In this document: piece after piece, positions 46,431 to 54,350 of the stretch
Position numbering within the stretch: position 1 is the stretch's first letter
How the letters are laid out: each line of letters begins with the position of its first letter
NCBI RefSeq assembly: GCF_012295525.1
Contig: NZ_CP051167.1
Location: forward strand, 2,480,001 to 2,544,000
DNA from: Oxynema aestuarii AP17
GTDB lineage: Bacteria > Cyanobacteriota > Cyanobacteriia > Cyanobacteriales > Laspinemataceae
DNA length: 64,000 nucleotides
Direction of reading: 5' to 3'
Translations under genes and position numbers: made by a program
The notes under the pieces: model-generated
What the model saw: the letters and a program-made list of their open reading frames with translations, nothing else
Database searches by the model: none
Told to the model about the DNA's origin: nothing

Positions 46431-47519
46431 ATGGATCTGGTTGTACTCCAGAATTGGTTAGATAATGCTTCTTTTGCCGTCCTCTTTTTAACCATGCTCG
46501 TGTATTGGGTTGGGGCGGCATTTCCGGGAATTCCAGCGCTGTCGGCGTTGGGAACGAGTGGGATGGCGATCGCCAATTTATCGATGGCGGCGTTACTTGC
46601 GGCCCGATGGCTGGAAGCGGGTTATTTCCCGTTGAGCAATCTTTACGAATCCCTCTTTTTCTTGGCGTGGGGGATAACGACGATGCATTTAATTGCCGAA
46701 CAAATGAGCCGTTCGCGCTTGGTCGGCGTGGTGACGTCCCCGGTGGCGATGGCGATTACGGCATTTGCGGCGTTGTCGCTACCGGACAAAATGCAGGTGT
46801 CGGAACCGTTAGTCCCGGCCCTCAAATCGAATTGGCTGATGATGCACGTCAGTGTCATGATGATTTCTTACGCGACGTTGATGGTCGGTTCGCTGTTGGC
46901 GATCGCCTTTTTGGTGGTCACTCGCGGTCAAAATATCGAATTGCGGGGCAGTTCGATCGGCAACGGCGCCTATCGCAGCGATCGCTACCGACTGCAACGT
47001 AACGGCGAAACGGCGGCGGTTACGGCGGCTGAGTCGTCGAATTCCCCCCAGAATGGGGCGAGTGCGATCTTCGGCGATCGCAACGGTCAAGCTACGGGCG
47101 CCAGTGTCGCCGTTCTCGATTATGTCGAAGTCGAAACTGCGCGATCGTTAAGTCCGCAAGTCAAGACCACCGCCGCCGAACCCCTATCCCCCCAACGTCT
47201 CAGCCTCGCCGATACCCTCGATAACATCAGCTATCGGATTATTGGATTGGGCTTTCCCCTCCTCACCATCGGCATTATTGCCGGGGCCGTTTGGGCGAAC
47301 GAAGCCTGGGGGTCGTATTGGAGTTGGGACCCGAAAGAAACCTGGGCTTTGATTACGTGGTTGGTTTTCGCCGCTTACTTGCACGCGCGCATTACCCGAG
47401 GGTGGCAAGGACGGAAACCCGCGATTTTAGCCGCTACGGGTTTTGTCGTGGTCTGGATCTGCTATCTTGGGGTCAATCTTTTGGGTAAAGGGCTGCATTC
47501 TTACGGTTGGTTCTTTTAA
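46431..47519 (+). CDS. ccsA: Cytochrome c biogenesis protein CcsA
   Basis: 362 residues, about eight membrane helices. The WWD haem-handling motif is [19 protein letters not shown] (about 302-320), with conserved His in [19 protein letters not shown] and near the C-terminus ([16 protein letters not shown]). With Ccs1 it forms the system II complex that delivers and attaches haem to apocytochromes f and c6 on the lumen side. A hydrophilic insert of about 90 residues (about 165-255), poor in conserved residues, makes it slightly longer than usual. ATG start. Confidence 0.9.
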   Translation: MDLVVLQNWLDNASFAVLFLTMLVYWVGAAFPGIPALSALGTSGMAIANLSMAALLAARWLEAGYFPLSNLYESLFFLAWGITTMHLIAEQMSRSRLVGVVTSPVAMAITAFAALSLPDKMQVSEPLVPALKSNWLMMHVSVMMISYATLMVGSLLAIAFLVVTRGQNIELRGSSIGNGAYRSDRYRLQRNGETAAVTAAESSNSPQNGASAIFGDRNGQATGASVAVLDYVEVETARSLSPQVKTTAAEPLSPQRLSLADTLDNISYRIIGLGFPLLTIGIIAGAVWANEAWGSYWSWDPKETWALITWLVFAAYLHARITRGWQGRKPAILAATGFVVVWICYLGVNLLGKGLHSYGWFF

Positions 47520-47639
47520 GACGTAATCACGACGGGCGGCGATACGCCGGAGGCGTCGCTAAGCGCAAGGCGCGATCGCCGAGCCAATTTCAAACGTTCG
47601 CACTCAACAGTTAAAACATTAAGAACGGGGAGAGAAAGG

Positions 47640-47930
47640 ATGCAAAATGGATTTGAGTCCCTCGGTTACGATGACGTCATCTCTACCAGTGCAAGTAATT
47701 TAATGTTTCAATGCACGTTTAAGGTGAGCGAATTTATGGCGCTTCTGCAAACCAAATTAGAAGAAGAAAATTTATTTTCCGAAGGTTTGGACTGCGAAGT
47801 GCTCAGTCCCGGTCAAAAATGGCGTCGCGGTAAGGTGATGTTGCGTCTGGAATTCTATCCAGAAGGGACGGAAATGACGACGACCCAACCCTCTGAGATG
47901 CCCGAATACTCCCCGTCGGATACGGAGTAA
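47640..47930 (+). CDS. KGK domain protein
   Basis: 96 residues. The sequence DDVISTSASNLMFQCTFKVSEF and EGLDCEVLSPGQKWRRGKVMLRLEF has the pattern I recall for the cyanobacterial KGK family. No signal or membrane segment; function unknown. GGGGAGAGAAAGG precedes the ATG. It stands between ccsA and tilS on the same strand. Confidence 0.75.
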   Translation: MQNGFESLGYDDVISTSASNLMFQCTFKVSEFMALLQTKLEEENLFSEGLDCEVLSPGQKWRRGKVMLRLEFYPEGTEMTTTQPSEMPEYSPSDTE

Positions 47931-48040
47931 GGTGGTTCTGGGGCGAGGTTGATTCGCCCCTTTTTTTGGCAAGTGGGGAGTCGGAATCTCTGTGGGGGGC
48001 AGATGAGTGCTACCTTCTCCCCATTCCCGATTTCCCCAAT

Positions 48041-48073
48041 CTAAAATCCCAAATCCAAAGTCCAAAATCCCCC
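48041..48073. repeat. Heptad repeat before tilS
   Basis: Tandem, varied copies of TCCAAAA/TCTAAAA (ATCCCAAATCCAAAGTCCAAA) end immediately before the tilS ATG. It is the same heptad class as at 7911, 18071, 31839 and 32205. Confidence 0.7.
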
Positions 48074-49081
48074 ATGTCCCCCTGGACGCCCCTACACGCC
48101 CACATCCATACAACGTTACGATCGCGGCAACTGGTCGGACGCAACGATCGCCTGTTGATTGCAGTGTCTGGCGGTCAGGATTCTTTGTGTTTGCTGCAAC
48201 TGTTGCGCGATTTACAGCCGAAATGGAATTGGGATCTCGCGATCGCCCATTGCGATCACCGATGGCGCCCGGATTCGGCTGAGAATGCGGTTCACGTGGG
48301 ACGACTCGCCGCACGGATGGATCTTCCGTTTTATCTGGAAACGGCCCGATCGCCTGTGGAGACGGAAGCGGCGGCTCGGAGTTGGCGCTATCGTGTTTTA
48401 GAACGGATCGCCTGCAAGGATGGGTTTGGGGCGATCGCCACGGGACATACGGCGAGCGATCGCGCGGAAACTTTACTATTTAACCTGTTACGCGGCACGG
48501 GAGCCGATGGCTTGCAAGCGCTGACCTGGAAACGCCCTTTATCTCCAGAAATTGTGCTCGTTCGCCCGCTTTTGGCGGTGACGCGATCGCAAACGGCTGA
48601 GTTTTGCGATCGGTTCGCGCTTCCCATTTGGCAAGACGCGACCAATCACGACTTAAAATATACTCGCAACCGCATCCGTCACGAGCTGCTGCCCTATTTA
48701 GCCTCTCACTTCAACCCGCAAGTCGAACGCCATTGCGCCCAAACTGCCGAACTCCTGCGCGCCGAGGTCGAATATCTCGAAGCCGTCGCGGCGCAATGGC
48801 TGCAGTGTTGCTTACCACAATATACGGAAAAAGTCAAGTCCCCTTCGGTCAAAACGGCACTCAATCGGGAAAAGTTGCGCGATTGTCCGTTAGCCTTGCA
48901 ACGGCGGGTGATGCGGCAGTGGTGGGAGCAATGGGCCGAGCGATCGCCCAACTTCGAGCGGATCGAGGCCGCGATCGCCCTAATCGACGCCCCCAACGGC
49001 ACCTGTAGCGATCCCTTTCCGGGAGGGGCGATCGCCCGAGTGTCGGGAGAGTGGATCGAAATCCACCACCCCCCGACCTAG
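48074..49081 (+). CDS. tilS: tRNA(Ile)-lysidine synthase
   Basis: 335 residues from the ATG at 48074; an earlier start at 47966 would translate a heptad repeat and is unlikely. The PP-loop ATPase motif is LLIAVSGGQDSLCLLQLL (about 27-44), followed by AHCDHRWRPDS, GHTASDRAETLLFNLLRGTG and RNRIRHELLPYL. TilS attaches lysine to C34 of the minor isoleucine tRNA so that it reads AUA; it is essential. The C-terminal part is short compared with E. coli TilS, as in other cyanobacteria. The stop overlaps the stop of the convergent hmpF by four bases. Confidence 0.93.
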   Translation: MSPWTPLHAHIHTTLRSRQLVGRNDRLLIAVSGGQDSLCLLQLLRDLQPKWNWDLAIAHCDHRWRPDSAENAVHVGRLAARMDLPFYLETARSPVETEAAARSWRYRVLERIACKDGFGAIATGHTASDRAETLLFNLLRGTGADGLQALTWKRPLSPEIVLVRPLLAVTRSQTAEFCDRFALPIWQDATNHDLKYTRNRIRHELLPYLASHFNPQVERHCAQTAELLRAEVEYLEAVAAQWLQCCLPQYTEKVKSPSVKTALNREKLRDCPLALQRRVMRQWWEQWAERSPNFERIEAAIALIDAPNGTCSDPFPGGAIARVSGEWIEIHHPPT

Positions 49082-50838
49082 GAAGCAGCTAATTCCCCTT
49101 GAGACTCGCCACCGATCAAACCGCTCAAGGCTTCGCGCATTTGGGAGATCGCCTGTTCTTGGTGGCTTTCCCCTTCTTGGAGTTGACCGAGGGAACCGGA
49201 AAGCTCTTCGAGCTTGGCTTTGAGAGTATTGAGTCGATCTTGACTCGGTTGCAACACCTCCTCCAAGATATTGACCCGGCCCCACATCTGGGCCACCTGC
49301 TGGCGGCGTTCGAGCAACCCCTGTTGAGACGAGCGAATTTCCTCCTGCTGGCGGTTGAGTTCCTGATTTTTGCCGTCGATCTCCCCGCGAGTTTGGCCGA
49401 TCTCGTCTTGTAACTGAGAAATTTCGAGATCGAGAGCCTCAAGTTGTTGACGAAGTTGCTCTTGTTGCTCTTCCATCTGTCCCAAAATCGGACCGAGGGC
49501 CAACTTTTGGCCGGGATTGGAACCGTCGGCGTGACCCAAACGGCGGGCCAACACCCCTTGATGTTGGCTGAGAATTTCCTGACGTTCCCGGAGATTGCGG
49601 CGCTGACCGACGAGAGTTTCGTTGAGCATTTGATAGGCTTCTCGCTCGTCGGCGAGTTCGCTTTCGAGAGCCGAGCGATCGCCCCCCCCTTGATTTAATT
49701 TTTGTTGAAGTTCGTCAATGGTATCTTGTTGGAGGCGCAACTCCTCTTCTTGCCCGTTCACGAACTGAAAAATCTTATCGAGGTCTTGTTGGAGATTTTG
49801 GACCACCCCTTGCAATTCCTCCAAGGGCATTTTTTCCAAAGCTTCCACATCGACCTTATCGCCGATACTCACCTGTTCCGACGTATCGGCCATTTGAAAC
49901 AACTGCTGGTGCAACTGCTGTTGGCGTTCGAGGTTCGAGCGCATCGAATCGGCATATTCTTGCTTGAGACTCAACGCGCGTTCGCGAGCTTGAAGGTCGG
50001 CGATCGTTTGTTGTAACTGCTTTTGAGCCTCGTGCCAGTCGCGATCGCGATTTTCAACTTCCCCCGCCTGGCGATCGATATCCTCTTGCAACTGCTGGGC
50101 CTGAGATCGCTGTTGCTCCACGTGCTGCCAGTGTTCGTCAAACGCCGACTGCCACGCCGAAATCGTTTCAAACGAAACATTGACTTGTGCTTGCAGCGCT
50201 TCGGTCGATATACCTGTTTGCGAGAGGTAATCGAGCAGTTCGCGGATATGATTGGCCTGCTCGTCATCGAGTTTAACCGCTTGCGAGAGGTCTTGTTGCT
50301 GGGCTTCCAAGCCTTCTTTTTCCGCGCGCAGTTGTTCCCACGCCGCATCGAGTTCCTGTTGTTTTTGAGTGATTTCCTCGCGCAGGCGATCGGCCTCCTC
50401 GCGGGCGCTGTTGATTTCATCCCGTCGAGATTCGAGACCTTCCGCCTCCTGTTGCAGTTGCGTCAGTTCCTCCTCGCGCGTTTGCATTTCCATTTCGCGG
50501 CGATTGAGTTCCTGACTTTGGAACGTCAGCGACTGCATCCACTGCTCGATTTCTTCTTCTTTAGTCTTATATTTTTCTTGCTGGCGGGAGAAGTTTTGCA
50601 AGATCGTCACCAATTGACGGCCCGCCTCTTGGACGCGCTGGACCTGCTTGCTCGCCGTCAGCTCGGCTAAAACCAGGACGCCAGCGTTAAAATTGCTAGC
50701 TTCATCGGCTGGGACGATGTCTTCCCCGGGGATGGCAGACCAACTCTGCTCGCCTCGCTGACAAGCTAGGAGTTTGAGTTCGGCCTTACCCCCACCAAAA
50801 ACTCCGCTCTTTTTTTGTACTTCCGCTAGATACAGCAC
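49078..50838 (-). CDS. hmpF: Pilus motility taxis protein HmpF
   Basis: 586 residues from a GTG start (LYLAEVQKKSGVFGGGKAELKLLACQR). The N-terminal domain of about 65 residues (including VPADEASNFNAGVLVLAELTA) is followed by a coiled coil of about 500 residues with long runs of Gln and Glu. This matches HmpF, a cyanobacterial protein that in Nostoc punctiforme sits at the cell poles and is needed for activation of type IV pili and gliding. The short C-terminal tail ends GGESQGELAAS. The gene is divergent from hmpA, as expected for this locus. Confidence 0.88.
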   Translation of the reverse strand: MLYLAEVQKKSGVFGGGKAELKLLACQRGEQSWSAIPGEDIVPADEASNFNAGVLVLAELTASKQVQRVQEAGRQLVTILQNFSRQQEKYKTKEEEIEQWMQSLTFQSQELNRREMEMQTREEELTQLQQEAEGLESRRDEINSAREEADRLREEITQKQQELDAAWEQLRAEKEGLEAQQQDLSQAVKLDDEQANHIRELLDYLSQTGISTEALQAQVNVSFETISAWQSAFDEHWQHVEQQRSQAQQLQEDIDRQAGEVENRDRDWHEAQKQLQQTIADLQARERALSLKQEYADSMRSNLERQQQLHQQLFQMADTSEQVSIGDKVDVEALEKMPLEELQGVVQNLQQDLDKIFQFVNGQEEELRLQQDTIDELQQKLNQGGGDRSALESELADEREAYQMLNETLVGQRRNLRERQEILSQHQGVLARRLGHADGSNPGQKLALGPILGQMEEQQEQLRQQLEALDLEISQLQDEIGQTRGEIDGKNQELNRQQEEIRSSQQGLLERRQQVAQMWGRVNILEEVLQPSQDRLNTLKAKLEELSGSLGQLQEGESHQEQAISQMREALSGLIGGESQGELAAS

Positions 50839-51488
50839 ACCGATCTTCCTCTTGAGTGTCTATGCCCAACTGTGAACGTCAGTTATCCCCGTCGTTAAGT
50901 CCATCATAAATTAAACCTAATTCAGGGAAACACTGCGATGAGTTTGCTTTTATTTTGCATTGGCGATCGATGGAAATCTGATTGGCGACAACCCCCAGTG
51001 GCACTCCGGGGGGGAATCCCGAGTGAGGTGGTGGCGCTATCGGATGTCATCGCTCGCTTACTTTTGCGGCTTGGGGGGCGATCGCGCCTTGACCGAGGAA
51101 CGGACCGCGACGGCGATCGCCACCCCGGCCAAAGTCGAGGGCGCCAGTGGGGCGGGTTCCAGTTAGAAAGCCACGGGCTTGAGAACTCGAACCGACGTCC
51201 AAATTATTTTATCAGTCCCCCACCGTGCCAGTCGCCCCACCGGAACCGCCGACGAAGCGCCGAGGAATTTGCGGCAACTCATAGCAAAACTCATACCAAT
51301 TTTGCGGCCCAGAGCTTTGAATAGGAATATAGAGTTAGATCGTCATCGGCTTGCGCGTCGGTGACCGTTGCGAGGCGATCGCCGAAGAAGCGAGTGCTGA
51401 CCCTCGAACCGCTCCTAAGTCAAGGCTGACAGGTAGCTGCTCTCGTCCGGTCAGATGGAAATGGTTTTAAGGAGAAAATGTTAGCGGC
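50839..51488. other. Divergent control region of the hmp locus
   Basis: 650 bases between hmpF (minus) and hmpA (plus); it should contain the promoters of both transcripts. An open frame at 50938-51324 is Arg/Gly-rich without a ribosome-binding site and is taken as non-coding. A run of A/G before hmpA (AAGGAGAAAATG) could serve as leader. I could not assign sigma-factor boxes by eye. Confidence 0.5.
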
Positions 51489-52754
51489 ATGCAGGGAAAT
51501 TTAAATGAAATCGATATTCGCAGCATCCTGCAACTGATTGAACTCGGACAGCGAACCGGAGAACTCTTTGTCGAAGCCTACGCCAGTCCTGCGGGTGGGG
51601 GAGATCCTCGTTTTGCCCATCCCGGGGGCGATCGCCCTCGCTATCCCGAGCGATCGCGCCCCCCCGAACAATCCTGGTTCGTCTTTTTTAGCAACGGTCA
51701 AATGATCTACGCCGCCGATAGCGACATCAGCTTAGCCCGTTTGCGCGACTACTTGCGTCGCTACAACCTCGAAAACGCCCTAGATACGACCCAAGCCCCT
51801 TATATTTCTTCAACCAACGCCCTCGAATACGGATACTTGTGGGCCTTACTCGAAAATCACGTCCTCACCCCAGCCCAAGGGCGCAGTATCATCCAGGGCA
51901 TGGTTCGCGAAACCCTCTTCGACCTGTTGAGCCTCCATCACGGTTCCTTTATCTTCGAGATGGGCCCGGCCCTGGCCCCCCAACTGACGACCTTAGAAAT
52001 CGGCTCGTTAGTCACCAAAATCATGAAACAGGTGCAAGAGTGGAAGCAATTTCACCCCCACATTCAATCTCCCAATCAATGCCCCGCCATTTCCGATCCG
52101 GTGCAAATGCGAGAAGCGTTACCGGAAAATACCTTTAACAACCTCAGCCGATGGGCCGACGGCAAAACGAACCTGCGTCAAATGTCGCGCTACTTGAATC
52201 GGGATATTTTGACCGTCGCCCGCGCGATTTATCCCTTCGTCCAACTCGGTTTGGTGCAGTTGTTTTATCCCGAATCCGACGTGGCGACGCCGCCCAAACG
52301 CGAACTGGAACTGCCCGCCGTCGCCCAAGTGCCCCGAGTCGTTTGTATCGACGACGACCTCACCGTCGGCAAAACCGTAGAGTACATGCTCCACGAACAC
52401 GGCTACGAAGTGACGGCGATCGTCAATCCGCTCAAAGCCTTGAGTTTGGTATTTCAGCTCAAACCGGATTTAATTTTGTGCGATATTACCATGCCCGAAC
52501 TCGACGGCTATGAAATCTGCGCCATGTTGCGCCGTTCCTCCGCCTTCCGCCAAACGCCGATTATCATGCTCACCGGAAAAGATGGCTTTATCGACCGCGT
52601 CAAAGCCCGCATGATCGGTTCGACCGACTACCTGACCAAACCTTTTGGCGAAAGTGAACTGCTCATGCTCGTCGAAAAATATATCGGCCCGGGGGACCCG
52701 GAACATCCCGAACCGGAAAGTTTGTTAGCCGACGCCCTCGAAGGGGAACTTTGA
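51489..52754 (+). CDS. hmpA: PatA-type response regulator HmpA
   Basis: 421 residues. The N-terminal PatA/DUF4388 domain (about 1-230: NEIDIRSILQLIELGQRTGELFVEA, WFVFFSNGQMIYA) is followed by a helical region and a C-terminal receiver (about 283-405): CIDDDLTVGKTVEYML, phospho-acceptor Asp in LILCDITMPELDGYE, and Lys in YLTKPFG. It corresponds to the first gene (PilG-like) of hmp/pil chemotaxis loci that control pilus extension. An Arg/Pro-rich insert (about 34-58) separates two strands of the DUF4388 domain. A gap of 540 bases precedes hmpB. Confidence 0.88.
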   Translation: MQGNLNEIDIRSILQLIELGQRTGELFVEAYASPAGGGDPRFAHPGGDRPRYPERSRPPEQSWFVFFSNGQMIYAADSDISLARLRDYLRRYNLENALDTTQAPYISSTNALEYGYLWALLENHVLTPAQGRSIIQGMVRETLFDLLSLHHGSFIFEMGPALAPQLTTLEIGSLVTKIMKQVQEWKQFHPHIQSPNQCPAISDPVQMREALPENTFNNLSRWADGKTNLRQMSRYLNRDILTVARAIYPFVQLGLVQLFYPESDVATPPKRELELPAVAQVPRVVCIDDDLTVGKTVEYMLHEHGYEVTAIVNPLKALSLVFQLKPDLILCDITMPELDGYEICAMLRRSSAFRQTPIIMLTGKDGFIDRVKARMIGSTDYLTKPFGESELLMLVEKYIGPGDPEHPEPESLLADALEGEL

Positions 52755-53294
52755 CCCTCCCCCCATCCCGAGGACGATAATGGGGGCGATCGCCCCCAGA
52801 TTTCCGAGCCGACGCGGTAGACTAAAGTTAGCTGAATATCGAGCCATATCCGCCGCGATCGGGCAAGGGAGTGAAGGCGCCGGACGTGGGTTCGAGCCGA
52901 GTCGGGTCTGGGGGAGTGGCTGGGGAAATGGGAACGGCCATTCGAGGCGATCGCCGCCGCCGTCAGTACCGTCGCGCTCCGGGGAGTGGTGGCACCCCGT
53001 CAAAGCATACCGCAGTAAACGACGCCCCGGTTTCACCGGAAAATCACGACTTCCTTCGCGATAGGGGGTCAAATCTGCTATCTTCAGCGTTAGACAGTAC
53101 CCATATAATAGTGATTATTTCTAGTTCTACTGTCAAAACTAGCCGTCGAGCAATCGGTTTAGCTCCCCCTAGAATTTTGCTCTCTTTTCTGGCACCCGAA
53201 TTCGGGTTTTCCAGCAAGGGCAACCGAGCCGAATCCAGGCGGGGGATAGACTGTCCCAATCACCATTTGAGCCAGCGAAAGCAGGTAGGAAGTT
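52755..53294. other. Spacer hmpA-hmpB with possible internal promoter
   Basis: 540 bases, unusually long inside this gene cluster. It begins with the perfect palindrome TGGGGGCGATCGCCCCCA (52781-52798). An AT-rich part from 53090 contains TATAAT at 53104-53109. GTAGGAAG before the hmpB ATG is its ribosome-binding site. No coding sequence recognised. Confidence 0.5.
53104..53109 (+). promoter_or_regulatory. Candidate -10 element upstream of hmpB
   Basis: Exact TATAAT within CCCATATAATAGTG. No clear -35 box at the usual spacing, which is common in cyanobacterial promoters that use activators. It would start a transcript with a leader of about 180 bases for hmpB-hmpC-hmpD. Confidence 0.3.
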
Positions 53295-53660
53295 ATGAGT
53301 ACAGTTCTGGTTGTGGAAGACAGCGTCACGCAACGGGAGATGATCTCAAACCTCCTCAAGGGGAGTGGATTAAATGTTAGCGTGGCCACGGATGGCGTCG
53401 AAGCATTAGAGCAGATCCAGGATAAATGTCCCGACCTGGTCGTTCTCGATATCGTCATGCCCCGCATGAACGGTTACGAAGTATGCAGGCGTCTCAAAGC
53501 CGATCCAAAAACACAAAATGTTCCCGTCGTGATGTGTTCTTCCAAAGGGGAGGAATTCGATCGCTATTGGGGCATGAAACAAGGCGCGGACGCCTATATT
53601 GCCAAACCGTTCCAACCCACCGAACTGGTCGGGACGGTCAAACAACTACTCAGAGGTTGA
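53295..53660 (+). CDS. hmpB: CheY-like response regulator HmpB
   Basis: 121 residues, one receiver domain: VLVVEDSVTQREMISNLL, phospho-acceptor Asp in LVVLDIVMPRMNGYE (about 53), Ser in VVMCSSKGEEFD and Lys in AYIAKPFQPTELV. A PilH/CheY type protein without an output domain, acting as phosphate sink or motor effector in the Hmp chemotaxis system. hmpC starts 13 bases after its stop. Confidence 0.92.
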   Translation: MSTVLVVEDSVTQREMISNLLKGSGLNVSVATDGVEALEQIQDKCPDLVVLDIVMPRMNGYEVCRRLKADPKTQNVPVVMCSSKGEEFDRYWGMKQGADAYIAKPFQPTELVGTVKQLLRG

Positions 53661-53673
53661 GGGGTGATCGACT

Positions 53674-54204
53674 ATGGTGGGCAATCCGGATTTTCTCACC
53701 GGAATCGGGATGGATCAGGCACCGGAAATCCAAGAACTCGAAAGTCCCGAAGGCGAGTTACACTTGAGATTTTACGTGCCTTCAGGGAACGAGTTTGCCC
53801 TTCCGGCAACTGGAATTCACGAAGTGATCGCGTCGTCCCCGGAATGGGTGACCCCCATTCCCAACGTCTCTCCCTTGCTCCTGGGTACCTTAAACGTTCG
53901 GGGGCGGGTGATTTGGGTGGCCGACCTCGGTCAGTTTCTCGGAGATCCGTCATCCCTCAACACCGACAGACCGGAGATTCCCATCATTGCCGTGGAAGAT
54001 CAAGACACTATACTGGGGTTAGCAGTAGATAAAATTGTCGGCATGGACTGGTTGGATGTCGAGCAAGTGCTGCTTCCCACCAACGTTCCAGACAGTATGG
54101 CTCCTTTCCTGCGGGGGGAATGGGTATCCGGCGAAAATGGGGAAAAAGTTTTACGATTGCTCGATAGTAACGCAATTTTGCGATCGGCCCGATGGGCCGC
54201 ATGA
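53674..54204 (+). CDS. hmpC: CheW-like adaptor HmpC
   Basis: 176 residues. The CheW fold is visible from LRFYVPSGNEFALPATGIHEVI, then TPIPNVSPLLLGTLNVRGRVIWVADLG, and IPIIAVEDQDTILGLAVDKIVGM. It couples the receptor HmpD to the kinase HmpE. The N-terminal 35 residues (GNPDFLTGIGMDQAPEIQELE) are an extension commonly seen in this cyanobacterial group. The gene lies between hmpB and hmpD in one transcription direction; hmpD starts 146 bases later. Confidence 0.9.
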   Translation: MVGNPDFLTGIGMDQAPEIQELESPEGELHLRFYVPSGNEFALPATGIHEVIASSPEWVTPIPNVSPLLLGTLNVRGRVIWVADLGQFLGDPSSLNTDRPEIPIIAVEDQDTILGLAVDKIVGMDWLDVEQVLLPTNVPDSMAPFLRGEWVSGENGEKVLRLLDSNAILRSARWAA

Positions 54205-54350
54205 GATCGTGCCGCCAGGTGGACGGCCATCCAGGGATGGGGATCCCCCCGTCATCGCCCTTGCAGATCAACAGTCACGAACCTGTAGGGAAACGGCATT
54301 GACAGGGCAAATGCTCTAGGGGTTCTCCCTACATCGGCAGGAGGAGGCAA

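Noticed and set aside
46139-46576. N-terminal extension of the prolyl oligopeptidase frame
   Set aside because: It crosses the divergent ccsA start and is not protein-like; family members start at SDPQNLL.
50938-51324. 128-codon open frame in the hmpF-hmpA gap
   Set aside because: Low-complexity Arg/Gly composition, no ribosome-binding site, and it lies in the expected promoter region.
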